Below, in pieces: positions 22,686 through 33,487 of a stretch of DNA of 64,000 nucleotides. This stretch comes from Harmonia axyridis (lineage: Eukaryota > Arthropoda > Insecta > Coleoptera > Coccinellidae), in NCBI RefSeq assembly GCF_914767665.1, contig NC_059503.1, positions 310,001-374,000 on the forward strand. Reading direction: 5' to 3'. The notes under the pieces were generated by a model. The model was not told where the DNA came from and ran no database searches. It saw nothing but the letters and a program-made list of their open reading frames with translations. Positions within the stretch are counted from its first letter, which is position 1, and each line of letters opens with the position of its first letter. Made by a program: the position numbers and the translations under genes.

Positions 22686-23557
22686 ACGGGTGTTTTTTTC
22701 GAGATATATAACTTTAAGTTGGCATTACAGTTCAAGATCGCGACCGATCAACAGCTGTCAATGATTTATCCTCAGTTTGGTTTGGCAATTTATCATGAAT
22801 AGACTCACGCCTGAACAACGCTTGCAAATAGTGCAATTTTATTTCGAAAATAATGGTTCTGTGCGGAATACGTATCGTGCACTACGTCCATTAGCGATGA
22901 AGAGCACTTCTGGTTGAATGGCTACGTCAATAAACAGAACTGCCGCATTTGGAGTGAAGCTAATCCTCAAGTGTATGTCGAAACACCGTTACATCCAGAA
23001 AAACTGACTGTTTGGTGCGCTTTATGGGCTGGTGGAATCATTGGTCCGTACTTCTTCAAAAACGATGATGGACAGAACGTTACAGTCAATGGTGATCGGA
23101 ATAGAGCCATGACTACTAACTTTTTCATTCCTGAATTGAACAACCATGATGTCCAGGATCTGTGGTTCCAACAAGACGGCGCAACATGTCACACAGCTCG
23201 TGTCACAATCGATTTATTGAAAGACACGTTTGGTGACCGGCGACCGCCTAATTTTACGTTTTGGATCTGTGAATTGGCCTCCAAGATCTTGTGATTTAAC
23301 ACCGCTAGACTACTTTCTGTGGGGCTATGTAAAGTCATTGGTCTATGCGGATAAGCCACAAACCCTTGACCATTTGGAAGACAACATTCGCAGATTGGAC
23401 TACATCCGAGCCAGCCGTGGCGGTCATATGCCAGAAATCATATTTAAAATCTAATGCCACAAGATTATATTGCGGATAAATAAAATTTATGTCAATCGAA
23501 TAATCCATCGTTGTTTTATTGCAATTTAAGGTTCTATAGCTCTAAAAAAACACCCTT
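22686..23557 (+). mobile_element. Tc1/mariner element copy 3, both ends present
   Basis: An 872-bp element flanked by TA (22684-22685 and 23558-23559). Left end ACGGGTGTTTTTTTCGAG, right end CTAAAAAAACACCCTT. It has the longer central deletion (CGTCCATTAGCGATG). Private lesions are a 7-bp insertion (GTGACCGGCGACCGCC) that breaks the frame after FGD, and a deletion of about 60 bp that removes the VIADIRPQMLEKVIENWTS segment. Confidence 0.87.
22795..23454 (+). pseudogene. Mariner-type transposase remnant, copy 3
   Basis: ATG 22795 opens the MNRLTPEQRLQ piece. The C-terminal part starts in the frame of FWLNGYVNKQN and keeps FQQDGATCHTA. It is frameshifted near 23240, resuming as RFGSVNWPPRSCDLTPLDY. 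It stops at TAA 23452-23454 after a shortened C terminus. All three catalytic Asp codons exist, but not in one frame. Confidence 0.82.
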
Positions 23558-25449
23558 TATATACAGTTCTTTGGTCTCCAAAGGCACAATTGGCGCATGA
23601 AACTAATGAATTCACGTCACTGTTTTTCTATGTTTTTTATATCTGAAAAACTTCGACCAAAGTCTTTGTAAGTGAATTCGCGTCTGAAAATGTAATAATG
23701 TTATTCAAATCCAGAAAAACTCCAGTAAACAATCCGATCAAATAAAAATAAGATTCAGTCAAAAACTCTAGAGAGTTTTTCGGCAGAAAACCAACTTAAA
23801 CATTCTGAAAGAGGTCCTAAGATGAATAATTCCAAGTCCGCAAACGTCTCAAAACTGTAGTTACTATTTTTTCAAAGCGCTTTCCAATTCCCTCCCTGGG
23901 AGGAACGGTTTAAATGCATTATTCACCCGACGCCACTGAACTCCTTCGCCAAGTTCCTGGCCGGACCACGTCCCTCAGGATCTCGCGTTCGAAGTATTCA
24001 GGGCACGGAGGCCGAGATTGTGTACCCTCCGAAATTTTTCTCATTTCTTCCAACGATTCGTCGAGATTCCGTCAAGTTTTTACACAGGGATTTCCAGAGA
24101 ATTATCACGCTATCAGATTGATTTTCCACATACTACGTCAGCAAACCGGCACAACTCTATTTTCCAAAAGTGTTTGACCAATGGAAATGGAGAATTATCC
24201 CAAGAGACTAGAGAGTTGGATAGTTTCAACTAGATACTACTTTAAGCTAGTAGTGTTGTATCCATTTTCTTCGTAATGCATTTGTCTCATTCAGTTTGTC
24301 AGTGATATAGGCTTTGCTCTGTTACAAATATCTAATGAATATTGTGATTTAATCGAAAAAATGGCAAAATAGATAAAATGAACGGTATTTCGAAGTGTTT
24401 TCTCTATAAAATAACGATTTTCGAATGTGATGGAGGTCGCCCAACATTCCAGATTTCTCTAACAAAGATACGTCCGACATTGAGTACCAGATCGAAACCC
24501 TAATTACTCACTAAACTATTTTTCTTACGAAATTCAAATGTTCGGAAAACACATCAGAAAATCTTCGATATTCAAGGACTTTCCGAAATTGTTACAAACT
24601 TAATCAGATCAGACCAGTTAGTATAAAGAACCGTTGTACCATTATTAATTCCTAGTAATAATCTTGACAGATGTACGGAATGTCTCATTTCTTCTGGTCT
24701 TGCGTTTCTAACATAAAGTAACGAAAAGTGAGCCATAAATTGTCAGAATTCAAGAAGTCTAGATCTGCAACTGAACAGGGTATCCTTCCTTTTCTTTTTT
24801 CACCCAAGAATTCTGCAGTCTTCGCCCAATCATGAACCTCCATTTATCCGATTGCAAGGCGGTCATGCACGTCTTGTTTTTTACGTCCCTCTTACCCCCG
24901 CGTTCCCCCCGTTCCATCTCATTTGCTTGCCTCTTCGCCAGGGCGGCGAAGGACCAAGAACATATGGCGTTCATTTGCAACGCATGAGGGACTTTTTGCT
25001 ATCGGGATACTTTCGGCTTATCTTCCCACCCCTAGGGTTCAGGGGCTGGGAGATATGTTATTCTTGTTATTGCCGGTTGAATATGTTGCCGTTCGAGGGA
25101 AAAAATAATAAAGACGTTAGGATCCGGGCCATTAGCTTTATTGAAAACTGTTTTTATTACTTTTCCTTGAGGGTTTCGGAAAAGTGCATGGCTACCAAGG
25201 GTAAGTGGAATTTTGATTTATCAAGTGAAGAATGTTTCTTATAATTGAATAGAAGTGGTTTTGAGAATGAGTATGTTAGCTAACAGTATCATAATGCCAA
25301 GTCTTAGTCTCATCAATTGAGAATTCTAAAGGTAACGAGTAAATAAAAAGGAGTTCCATATTTACATCGAACAAATCTGGAAAAAGTTACGATATATGTA
25401 ATTCACTTGGCTACAACACCTTTTTGAAGCCATTGTCGATTCAGAAAAC
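23558..25449. other. Intronic DNA with GC islands
   Basis: GC-richer patches at about 23880-24130 and 24790-25130; the rest is AT-rich. The frames at 23914-24177 and 24852-25244 overlap antisense frames and lack domains or splice context. No repeat partner noticed in the window. Confidence 0.4.
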
Positions 25450-25660
25450 ACCTGTATGACTATGAGACTAGAAGAAAAGGACGAGTAAAGATTCTGTGGG
25501 GAGGGGGAAGAAACTCTGGATCAGCTGGTACAGAAATGTCTCACCATCACTAGCCAACGCAAAAAATTAGACAAGATTTGTAGAAATGAGGAAGTAACCT
25601 CCTCGAAGCCATCCTAGATACTGGTTTTCATTAGAACTCTAGAACTGGAGGGTGAGCTGT
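25450..25660 (+). pseudogene. LINE 3' remnant, copy A2
   Basis: A frame with stops reads MRLEEKDE, then RFCGEGEETLDQLVQKC (a CxxC...C zinc-knuckle-like C-terminal block), then TITSQRKKLDKI and KPS...ILVFIRTLELE. The TSQRKK/ASQRK block is shared with the remnant at 51.3 kb. This is the end of an RNase H-bearing non-LTR element; only the last domain remains. Confidence 0.6.
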
Positions 25661-26189
25661 AGACTACGACTAAAGGCGAGCACAGTTCTGATGGGGGCAC
25701 AATAGGCCTTAAGGTCGCGGTGCAAAGAAACTCCCTTAAATCTACAATCTCCAACACCTTATTGTATGCAGATTCGGTAATGCTGGAAACTTGCAGACAT
25801 AAAGGATTAAATCTTCATTTAAAACACTATACTATCTATACTGGTGGAAAGAGAATGGTTCGTAAAACCAAGAAAGTTTGTTTAGTGCATTACTCAAATA
25901 GGTTGAAAATTTCAATATGCATCTTCTTCTATCCGCTCAGGCCGTTAGTAATCAACATTGCAAGTTTCACTTTGATGGCAGCGGTTCTAAAAAGTTGTAC
26001 CAAAGTTTGTCCAAACCATGGCTATTTCTGCCTGGTACCTTCCTACTATCGACTTTGCTTTGCAAAACTAACTGTACTACTTGCTATTCGCTATTTCTCA
26101 TTAGGTATCCAAAATATTTAAGCTACTGCTGTTTAAATATAATCTCGAAGCTCTTTTGCATTGGGATAAGTATGTCCATTATAGTTGAA

Positions 26190-26335
26190 GGATGTGGGTT
26201 GACATTTCGAAAGCTTCCAGCCTTTTAGGGGTAGAACATCAGTGAGGGTCCAGGCTTCCATGCCGTAGAACAGAACCATATCAACGTAACACACGAATTT
26301 TCAGGGAAAGGTTCAGTTTTCTACTGAGGAACAAG
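26190..26335 (-). pseudogene. LINE remnant of a second family (endonuclease-RT type)
   Basis: On the minus strand the frame reads VCYVDMVLFYGMEAWTLTDV and then, after a frame change, KRLEAFEM-like sequence. YG-EAWTLT...RLEAFEM is the conserved block after the fingers/palm of many insect endonuclease-reverse transcriptase proteins. Stops and shifts follow, and nothing else of the element is nearby. The related family end at 46.1 kb has the block that normally comes next (LRD...DIRQR). Confidence 0.55.
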
Positions 26336-27585
26336 TTTTAAGTGGAAGAGAGAAGAAGAAGAAGAGAAAAGAAAAGAACAAATCATTGTTTTCCTTTTCC
26401 CATAATAATTAAAGCTATGTACAGCTGGCTGGACAAACGGTATTATTTGGGAGCGCAAAATTGTGGGCCTCCAACGGCTCCCTCAACACCTGGGGTGCGA
26501 GAACGAGCCACCGTTCTTTCCGGGAGACCCCAAAGCCCGTCTGAAACATTAAGCTCATCCATTACGACTCACTTTCTCGGGATTACACGCCGTAAGACCT
26601 TCCATTCTCGTCACATATTCTCTCGCCCTTCCTTCATATCTCCCGTCTTCCCTGATTAATTTTTCTCCCGGTTAATCATCCGCCCGGACCCGGCTCCGAA
26701 CCTCATTACGTTTCCTGAAAATCGCGTTTGGCGGCGTGTAACGCGATGATTCCCCCCTACCTCACCCCTCGTCCTGTCAAATAAAGCCGTGAGGCGATAT
26801 TTCACAGCGTTTTATATCGCATAATAAATGTAAATTAAGTCCTGCACGTCGCTTTTATAGGCCTGTAAAGCGAAACGACAATTTGTAAACACATTGTCAT
26901 TAGGGGCGACATGCCGTTTCACCTTAAAGGTCCGGTTCATTTCGGTCTAGGACGATTTTATCGTCGCTCGTCTAAGTCGGGGGAGTAGGGGGCTGTCAAG
27001 GTTACGCTATGAGAAAGACAGCTCAGAGAGATGTACTTAGGAGCTGCCTCTTTGAATCGAATAGTGTTTCTTTGTGCTAGTAGACTTGTTGATGTATAAG
27101 AAAATCATTGGGCATTATCTTAATGAACTAACGGTAGTGCCTTGTCGTCTCAAAGCCATCCTTCCTGTCTTCTGCTAGTCCATATATGATTAGCTTCTGC
27201 AATTGATCAGTTTCTTGACGTCCTGCGAACAGTAGATTCTAGGTGGTTCTCTTGGTGCCCTGCTGTAGGTCATTCGAGAGTTATGTTATATATTTATAAC
27301 ATTATTTTTGAAAATTTAACGGCAGGAGACTGGCGAAACTACCTAGAAACTGCTATTTCTGGAATTCCAAGAAACTGAGAAGTTGCAGAAGATCACTAGT
27401 AAAAAACAGGAGGAATGACTCAATGAGTTTTCATTTCTTTTTTTCTTTGTTCAATTCCATGAGGGATTTAGTCATTGATTTCCTGAACAGACTATAATAT
27501 TTCACCCATCCTTCACTACATTAATATTTCCTTATAGTTTTCACAATACTCAGTTGGAGTTAATGAAATCGACGACAGCCTTGGC
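26336..27585. other. Intronic DNA with GC-rich island 26450-27000
   Basis: A purine-rich AGAAGAAGAAGAGAAAAG stretch (26346-26376) precedes a GC/CpG-rich island at about 26450-27000, then AT-rich sequence. The 105-codon frame at 26342-26659 is without domain. Possible decayed reverse-transcriptase-like words near 27100-27250 (minus) are too weak to call. Confidence 0.4.
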
Positions 27586-27925
27586 TTATACTTCATGAGC
27601 ATCTAGAACTGACTTTCCTATGTGAGTGGTTCTTAGGCCAGTCAGCTCCGAAAATTTGCACACTACGTGTTTTGCTGTTTCTACCTCCTTTCCACAGAAT
27701 CTGCAGATCTCATCTGCTGACTTACCCAAGCAATACAAAAGGTATTTGCACCGACATTGTCCTGTCAGCAGTCCCACTATTACCCGAAGCTCAGCTCATG
27801 GTAGCTTCAGGAGCTTTCTGGTATAGGTCAGTGAAAGCAACACAAATTTCTTTGCCTGAGTAAGACCTAGAGTGTTTGTCTATAAGGTTTTTCTTTTGTC
27901 CCACTCCCATTGTTGGACCTCTGTT
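27586..27925 (-). pseudogene. LINE 3' remnant, copy A3, beside the R2-like element
   Basis: Minus-strand frame: LGLTQAKKF (27870 region), LLKLP, ELRVIVGLLTGQCRCKYLLY, ADEICRFCGKEVETAKHVV, then SELTGLRTTHIGKSVLDAHE. GLLTGxC and the CRFC zinc-knuckle block are typical of the C terminus of RNase H-bearing non-LTR elements. Two internal stop codons mark it as dead. The R2-like element's 3' end meets it at about 27920-27938, so the R2-like element seems to have landed in or against it. Confidence 0.65.
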
Positions 27926-27932
27926 AAAGATC

Positions 27933-27938
27933 TTTATT
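27933..27938 (-). promoter_or_regulatory. AATAAA polyadenylation-like signal at the R2-like 3' end
   Basis: AATAAA on the minus strand, about 275 bp after the stop codon and just before the junction with the LINE remnant. R2 RNAs are usually processed from rRNA and not polyadenylated, so for a copy outside rDNA this signal could be meaningful or chance. Confidence 0.35.
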
Positions 27939-28211
27939 CAAGTAGACAGTGTGAATTACAAATAGTGCAAGTGTATATAGGACACAATTCAATGGTACAT
28001 ATAAGTATATATCACAAGGTAACAAAGGAATGTAGGCAGTGAACAATGGTATAAGAGAAAATCAAAAATTGTCTCTGATGACGCTCAACCGTTCACTCTC
28101 ACACACTTAAAGCGGAAAAGGCCATAATCCCGAACACGAACACACATGCAACACGCACAAAAGATCAATTACGCTCTGTGGATCTTGCCAGAGGTAGCAA
28201 AAGATAAAATG

Positions 28212-31200
28212 CTAGTCCCACGCTCTGCGACTGACATCTTTGTGGATGGACCATCCTCCTCGTAGAGTTGTCATCACGAGGTCCCTTCTAATTTGCGTGG
28301 TGTCTATTGAGAGGGCTTGTAGAAGGGCACTGCTTTCTCGGCACCAGAACCCCCTCGCTCCGATGATGAAAGGTAAAACTCGAATGCTTCTGCCAGGATT
28401 CCTTGCCGCCACCACCTCCAACAGCTCTGGCTGATCATATGTCGCTCTTTTCAGATCATATGTTTCAGAGAGCGACCTAGGGGCCTCCCATGACACCCCC
28501 ACGTCTGCAACTATCACCTCCGCGCCTTTGGTGCAGATCATATCGGGCTTGTTGAGCCTGCCTCTGGTGTCTCTGATGTGAGGCTCCTCGACAACTTCCC
28601 ATCCCTTCTTTCGAGCTGCATCGACGATCCTCTTCACTACAAAATTGTGCCTGTTCATCCGCTTGGTATGGCCAAGTGGGCATTGCTGGAGCATATGGGA
28701 AAGGGACTCCACCTTACCGCAACCAGCTCTGCACATCCTGGATTCACGGGGGCCATACGGTAGCCCTCTCGTGGGCAGCGATTTGGTTCTCAACTTGATT
28801 GCTGCGATATAGTCCTCCCCTGACCACACCATCGGCGGTGAATGAACGTAAAAATTTGAGGCACCGTCGTTCTCAGCTTGTCGTGTACCTCCTCCATAGA
28901 ATGATCTCTCCAATATTTCCGCATTGTTCTTGTCGACCGCATGCTTGGTGTTGAGATGTGGCTTGATCATTTTTCTCACGCGGTCGGTCCAGGAAGTATT
29001 AGATGTCATTACTCCATCAAAAAGTTCACAGGATCGTCTCGTTTTCTCTACTCTAGCCATCATGATTATTGGGATCTTCCTGGAGAAGGAGAACACACCA
29101 AGACCCCCCAGATGTACGGGGGTATAAAGACTTTCATCGATTATGTGTACAGGCAGTCTTAGAATCTTCTTTACTGCTCTTCTTATCTGCCTGTCGGTTT
29201 TCTTTAGGACCTTGGAGTTGACTGAAGGGGATTGCATGGAGTGTACATATCTCGGTATTAAATAGTGATTCACGAGATCAAACTTCTGTTGGGGCTTCAA
29301 GGGTGCTCTCATTATGCGGCCCAGTTGGGCATCCAGGTTGGTGGAGTCACATGGGGTAACCCCGGCACAGGTGTAGTGGTGCCCGAGGTATTTGAAAGTG
29401 TCGGAGACGGTCTCAATTGGGGGAATAGGAATTCCTGCCACGTAAAACTTTGGCGCCGGGTGGAGAAACAGCGTCTTCCTTCCCGGCACGACAGCCAGAT
29501 CCAGGGACGTGCACTTATCGGGGTTAAGTGTGAGATGTCGCGCTTCAAAGAATCTCAACGCGAATCTCAGTAGGAACTGAGCATCCTTGGTGCACTCTGC
29601 CATCAAAAGCAGGTCATCGGCGTATCCAAGAACGGACACATTGACACCACCGATGTGAACCCCCCTTCGTTCTTTTAGGGAATCCAAGAGCTCATCAAGC
29701 ACCATGTTGAACAGGATGGGAGCGAGAGGATCCCCCTGCTTGACCCCTCTCCATATCCTGAAAACTCCAACCTCCTCTCCCCCACAGTACATCGTCGTCG
29801 ACTGGTCTCGGAAGTTGGCCATAATTAGAGAGATGGACTGTGGATCGACTTTAAATCTCCTGAGTGCCCTCAGGACGGACGAGTGGGACACACTATCAAA
29901 CGCCTTCTTCAGATCCAGAGTCAGGACGGTAAGAGGCTTTCTCGCCTTTCTCCTTTCTTTTATGATAGTTTGGAGGGTGAGGTTGTTGGCAAAGCATCCA
30001 TCCATGCTGGTGAATCCCCTCTGACACTCATCGAGCCTCACCGTCGCCGAAAGTCTCCCTGCCACTATCTTATTGACAATTCGCAGCAGAATGGAGGATA
30101 TCGTAATGGGACGCCAGTTGTCCACTTTATCCAGATTGATCTTAGTTTTAGCTATGAGTATAGTCCTACTGTGCCTTAAGGGCGCAGGTATATAGCGCGA
30201 GAGCAGTATCATATTGCACAGGAATTCAATCTTTTCTAAGGGTATCCTTGACAGACGACTTGAATCAATACCATCCGGTCCAGCGGCAGTCTTGCCTATG
30301 GCTCGAATGGTTTCCCGGATGGTAATAGAATCTATCGGTGCATAGATGTTCACCTGCTCCTTGTTTAAATCTGTAATGGGGAGGTCGTCTGGTGGAGAGG
30401 GGGACTCGAAGATCTCTCTATAATGGCTCATGATATCCTCTTTTGAAGGAGTGGTGCTATGGGTAGCTTGCTGGATGTCATCAATTATCTCCCTTGCCAA
30501 TTCCTTCTTATTCGTCTTGTATTTATTTTGGGTATATTTATACAATTGAGCCCTCAGACGACGCCTGCCCTTCCTCTCTGTCAATATCTCCGACGGCACA
30601 CCTCGCCTAGCTCTCATCGCCCTACCATATAGCTCACACAATCTGGTGGTCCACGCATCCAGGTTCTCCTTGAACGTGTCTTCTTTCCTACACACTGACC
30701 GACAGATCGCAATCGCGTCAGCGTCCTCCGACCCACCACACAACTCCAGCAGGTGTCGCTCGACTGGGTCTTCACTCTCTTCCGGCACCGGCTCCAGTAT
30801 GTTATCGGCGTTCGGATCAGTCTCCACCGAGGTATTCTCCGCAATCGGCGGCATTCGTTCATATACCGAACGAGAAGCGACAGATGCAAGTGTCCGAGGG
30901 CCAGCATTCAGCTCCCCCAACGTTGGGTTCTCCATCGAGGTAGGCACCGATGTCAAGGTCTGCCCTGCCTGAGACCTGGTGTATGGTCTCGTCATATTGG
31001 ACATCACCGGAGCTAGTTGTTCAGGAGTAACCGGTGATGTATCTTCCGATAGGGCACTCCGCTGGAATCTCTCTACCATCTCTTTATATCGGACATTATA
31101 TCTTTTTTTGCGAAGGCCCCCTCTCGGTCGTCCCATCATATCGGCCAGATAGTCCAGCAGTCCGTCACCACTATAAGTCGCCTCCAGCCTTGCCATCTCT

Positions 31201-31454
31201 TCAAGTTCTCCATCAGTCCACATTTGTCGTCTGTTAGTTGACTCTGTTTCCACGTATAATTCGTGGTTGTATTGTTGTGGGTGGGCCACAGAAAGGTGCT
31301 TTCTCATGGCCATGTAGCTGGCAAAATCACGTTGACAGTATTGGCAGGTCTTCTCAGAGGAACCGCTGCCTGGTGCACCCCTGCAGTATCTTCTTTCATG
31401 GTCTCTTCGGCCTCTCTCCGTGGCGTATGCCTTGCCGCAAGCGCAGGTAAACAT
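28212..31454 (-). CDS. R2-type retrotransposon protein (zinc fingers, RT, restriction-like endonuclease)
   Basis: A single 1080-aa ORF; stop TAG 28214-28212. In order: zinc finger C4-C6-H19-C24; C2H2 finger C37-C40-H53-H58; Myb-like region about 75-130 (RRQMWTDGELEEM); acidic linker; reverse transcriptase about 395-700 with GPDGID (392-397), LTLDLKKAFD (Asp514), KQGDPLAP (572-579) and YADD (611-614); CCHC knuckle C908-C912-H920-C925; restriction-like endonuclease with KPD (Asp971), Asp984 and Lys1002. This layout and the CRAGC...H...C knuckle are specific for the R2 clade. Length is close to the roughly 1100 aa usual for R2. The in-frame stop upstream (about 20 codons before the ATG) argues that no third finger is missing in frame. 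Expected role: target-primed reverse transcription by nicking DNA. All catalytic residues are present, so it may be active. Confidence 0.92.
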   Translation of the reverse strand: MFTCACGKAYATERGRRDHERRYCRGAPGSGSSEKTCQYCQRDFASYMAMRKHLSVAHPQQYNHELYVETESTNRRQMWTDGELEEMARLEATYSGDGLLDYLADMMGRPRGGLRKKRYNVRYKEMVERFQRSALSEDTSPVTPEQLAPVMSNMTRPYTRSQAGQTLTSVPTSMENPTLGELNAGPRTLASVASRSVYERMPPIAENTSVETDPNADNILEPVPEESEDPVERHLLELCGGSEDADAIAICRSVCRKEDTFKENLDAWTTRLCELYGRAMRARRGVPSEILTERKGRRRLRAQLYKYTQNKYKTNKKELAREIIDDIQQATHSTTPSKEDIMSHYREIFESPSPPDDLPITDLNKEQVNIYAPIDSITIRETIRAIGKTAAGPDGIDSSRLSRIPLEKIEFLCNMILLSRYIPAPLRHSRTILIAKTKINLDKVDNWRPITISSILLRIVNKIVAGRLSATVRLDECQRGFTSMDGCFANNLTLQTIIKERRKARKPLTVLTLDLKKAFDSVSHSSVLRALRRFKVDPQSISLIMANFRDQSTTMYCGGEEVGVFRIWRGVKQGDPLAPILFNMVLDELLDSLKERRGVHIGGVNVSVLGYADDLLLMAECTKDAQFLLRFALRFFEARHLTLNPDKCTSLDLAVVPGRKTLFLHPAPKFYVAGIPIPPIETVSDTFKYLGHHYTCAGVTPCDSTNLDAQLGRIMRAPLKPQQKFDLVNHYLIPRYVHSMQSPSVNSKVLKKTDRQIRRAVKKILRLPVHIIDESLYTPVHLGGLGVFSFSRKIPIIMMARVEKTRRSCELFDGVMTSNTSWTDRVRKMIKPHLNTKHAVDKNNAEILERSFYGGGTRQAENDGASNFYVHSPPMVWSGEDYIAAIKLRTKSLPTRGLPYGPRESRMCRAGCGKVESLSHMLQQCPLGHTKRMNRHNFVVKRIVDAARKKGWEVVEEPHIRDTRGRLNKPDMICTKGAEVIVADVGVSWEAPRSLSETYDLKRATYDQPELLEVVAARNPGRSIRVLPFIIGARGFWCRESSALLQALSIDTTQIRRDLVMTTLRGGWSIHKDVSRRAWD

Positions 31455-31600
31455 AATAATGTTCGCGGTCAGACGGAATGAACAAAAATCTCTCGTCTCG
31501 ACTCAGCAACACAAATAACAAACACGAACAATAATTCACACCCAAAGTGTAGCTCTCCCGATATAGGTGAAGAAATATACATCGCCGTGGGCTCCAACAC

Positions 31601-32786
31601 ATCATCCAACAAAGCGGGTCCCATCAGTTCTGGTCATCCTCCATCATGTGGATACAATCCCTACAAATCCTGTATAATCATCAATCTGCTGCCGAAAAGG
31701 GACACCACCCAGAGGCCAGAACACTTCAAAACGCAAGCAATAATATTACTTTTACATCACACATCATCTGTTTGACTGAGGAGGCAGCCTGCAAGTTGGT
31801 AGATATTATCATTAATCAGGGTCCCCGACGCATCAGATGAAAAATTGCCGTTACCCGTCTCCTTCGCCATTTTGCAACTTCATTCGAAATTCTTCTAAGT
31901 CTGGTGTCGGCTAAAATCTTTCAAGCCACCAGTGCCTTCAACCCTAAGCTGATGTCCTTCAGAGTGTTTAATTAGGGGAAATTCCGCAAAATCAGGTCAG
32001 AAATCAGCCAAAAATCACCACCAACATCGAGAGGGCGGAGTAAGTGTCGGGGATCTCGCTCCCTCGGACGCTGAAACCTCCACATTAACAAACTGCCCGC
32101 TCCATCGAACGTCTCAGTCTCCAGTTGTTTGAAAATCGTGTCGGAAAAGCTCATCTACGATAGATACGGAGAAAGTTCAAAAGCTCCCCTAGTGTAAAAG
32201 CTCTTCCTTCATAAGGGAAAGAAAGCTCAACTGAGCTTGAGCTTGAAAGCTTGAATCTCGTCGATTGACTACAGCTCAGTGAGCTTCAAGATCTCAAAGC
32301 TCACCTGTGGTGATTGTCCCAAGTTTCGAGCTGCGGTTCCAGGATGGATATGAGTTACGTCATAGCTTCGACCATTCTCCGTAGGAAACATAGGACGATT
32401 CAGACTTCATTAAATTTTTTTTTCTGATTAATCGATGATGCTGTTATGTTCATCACGTCATCAATATAAACTCAGGAGCAGGGGGCAGGTAATGCTCTGC
32501 ACCCGTAACGCCTGTCATCTACGCCACTGGGTTGGTAACCTGACGTTTGTTTCCATTATATACAAAGAACGACAAAGAAACACGAATACTAGTTTTTAGC
32601 AAGATAAAGGAATGAGGACAGATAAGATCCATGTGCATCGACTGTGAAATAAACTCGATAATTAATGTATTAGAATGGAAATTAGACGTCTTCAACCCAC
32701 AATAAATCTGGAATGTATGGGTTGAATTTCATCATTCTTCAACTCAAATAATCCACATGAAAAATACCACAGAATGAGACCACTCA
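31601..32786. other. Probable 5' leader of the R2-like element, then intronic DNA
   Basis: 31455-31600 and perhaps up to 31870 is likely the element's untranslated leader; its boundary is not visible. TTCGCCATTTTGCAA occurs at 31862-31876. 32170-32320 is rich in AGCT/AGCTC words forming small hairpins. 32460-32560 is GC-richer. No host exon seen. Confidence 0.35.
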
Positions 32787-33002
32787 CTAAATTTTCCGAC
32801 GCGCGGAACCCAAAGAAAACTCTACAGACATCTGAGCATCGTGCTCACACATCCGTCTCTCACGACGGCTCGGAAGAGAATCAATATTGATCTTTTCCAA
32901 GCCCACAGAAGGACTAGGGACCAACAGGTATAAACCTTGATGCCCTGTTGCAAGTTCATCGGCATTTTTGTTTCCTTCAGTACCACAATGGCCCGATACC
33001 AA
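32787..33002 (-). pseudogene. LINE RNase H remnant, copy A4
   Basis: The minus-strand frame begins MVSGHCGTEGNKNADELATG, the end of a retroelement RNase H domain (V-GH-G-GNE-AD motif, with the final catalytic Asp in NADELA). It continues LLVPSPSVGL to GSARRKI. It matches the order seen at 51022 (VPDQSEIKGNEEANRL). A 72-codon piece only. Confidence 0.6.
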
Positions 33003-33227
33003 AATTAGCTAAGTGCATCATATTTGGAAGAATCATTGGTACAGCATACCTTCAGATAACATGTGCCCCAGATAATTTTTGCAATTTATAATTCTAGATT
33101 GTCTTATTTTTATCACGCCTTTTGAATAACTCTAATTCTAATTCGCTGATTATCTTCTGAATGCGAATGCAAAAAAAAAATTATAAATTACAATGGAAAT
33201 GTGAAAGAACTCGATTAAGACTACAGG

Positions 33228-33487
33228 ATTTTCCAATGAGAGGTTTCATTTTGGAAAGCCCTCTATTTGGGCAGCTGCCACTTTTTGAAGCTGTCATCTT
33301 TTTACATTTGACAAGTTAAAACTACGTCAACTGTTAACCAACTGTAGTCGTGGTGGCCACTTGGCTGATATCTCTTTTCATTTTTAATTTTATACCTTCT
33401 TCTTTACAATAAAATAATCATCATTGATTTCTCTTGAAATATGCTTATTTTCTCAATATCAAAATGAAACCTCTTATTGGAAAAACC
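33228..33487. repeat. MITE with about 25-bp terminal inverted repeats
   Basis: Ends TTTTCCAATGAGAGG + TTTCATTTT and AAAATGAAA + CCTCTTATTGGAAAAA are inverted repeats. The interior is non-coding with a CCATTTGGCTGATATC-like block (CCACTTGGCTGATATCTC). Partial relatives lie at 4370-4515, 18837-18950 and 20898-20957, so this is the most complete family member in the window. Confidence 0.65.

Larger units (their letters stand above)
27930..31600 (-). mobile_element. R2-clade non-LTR retrotransposon, apparently full coding length
   Basis: The element contains a 1080-codon intact ORF (28212-31454), a 3' UTR of about 280 bp with an AATAAA at 27938-27933 (minus), and a 5' leader. The leader's outer limit cannot be seen; I place it loosely at 31600 and it could reach about 31870. 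R2 elements of insects normally sit at one site in 28S rDNA. No 28S sequence is recognisable on either side, and the 3' side abuts an old LINE fragment. Same strand as the host gene. No poly(A) tail, which fits R2-type integration. Open ORF length implies recent arrival. Confidence 0.8.

Noticed and set aside
28240..31237. Plus-strand open frames across the R2-like element
   Set aside because: Antisense shadows of the 1080-codon minus-strand ORF, which has clear domains.
27586..32000. 28S rRNA target sequence next to the R2-like element
   Set aside because: I looked for the conserved 28S insertion-site sequence on both sides and saw none.
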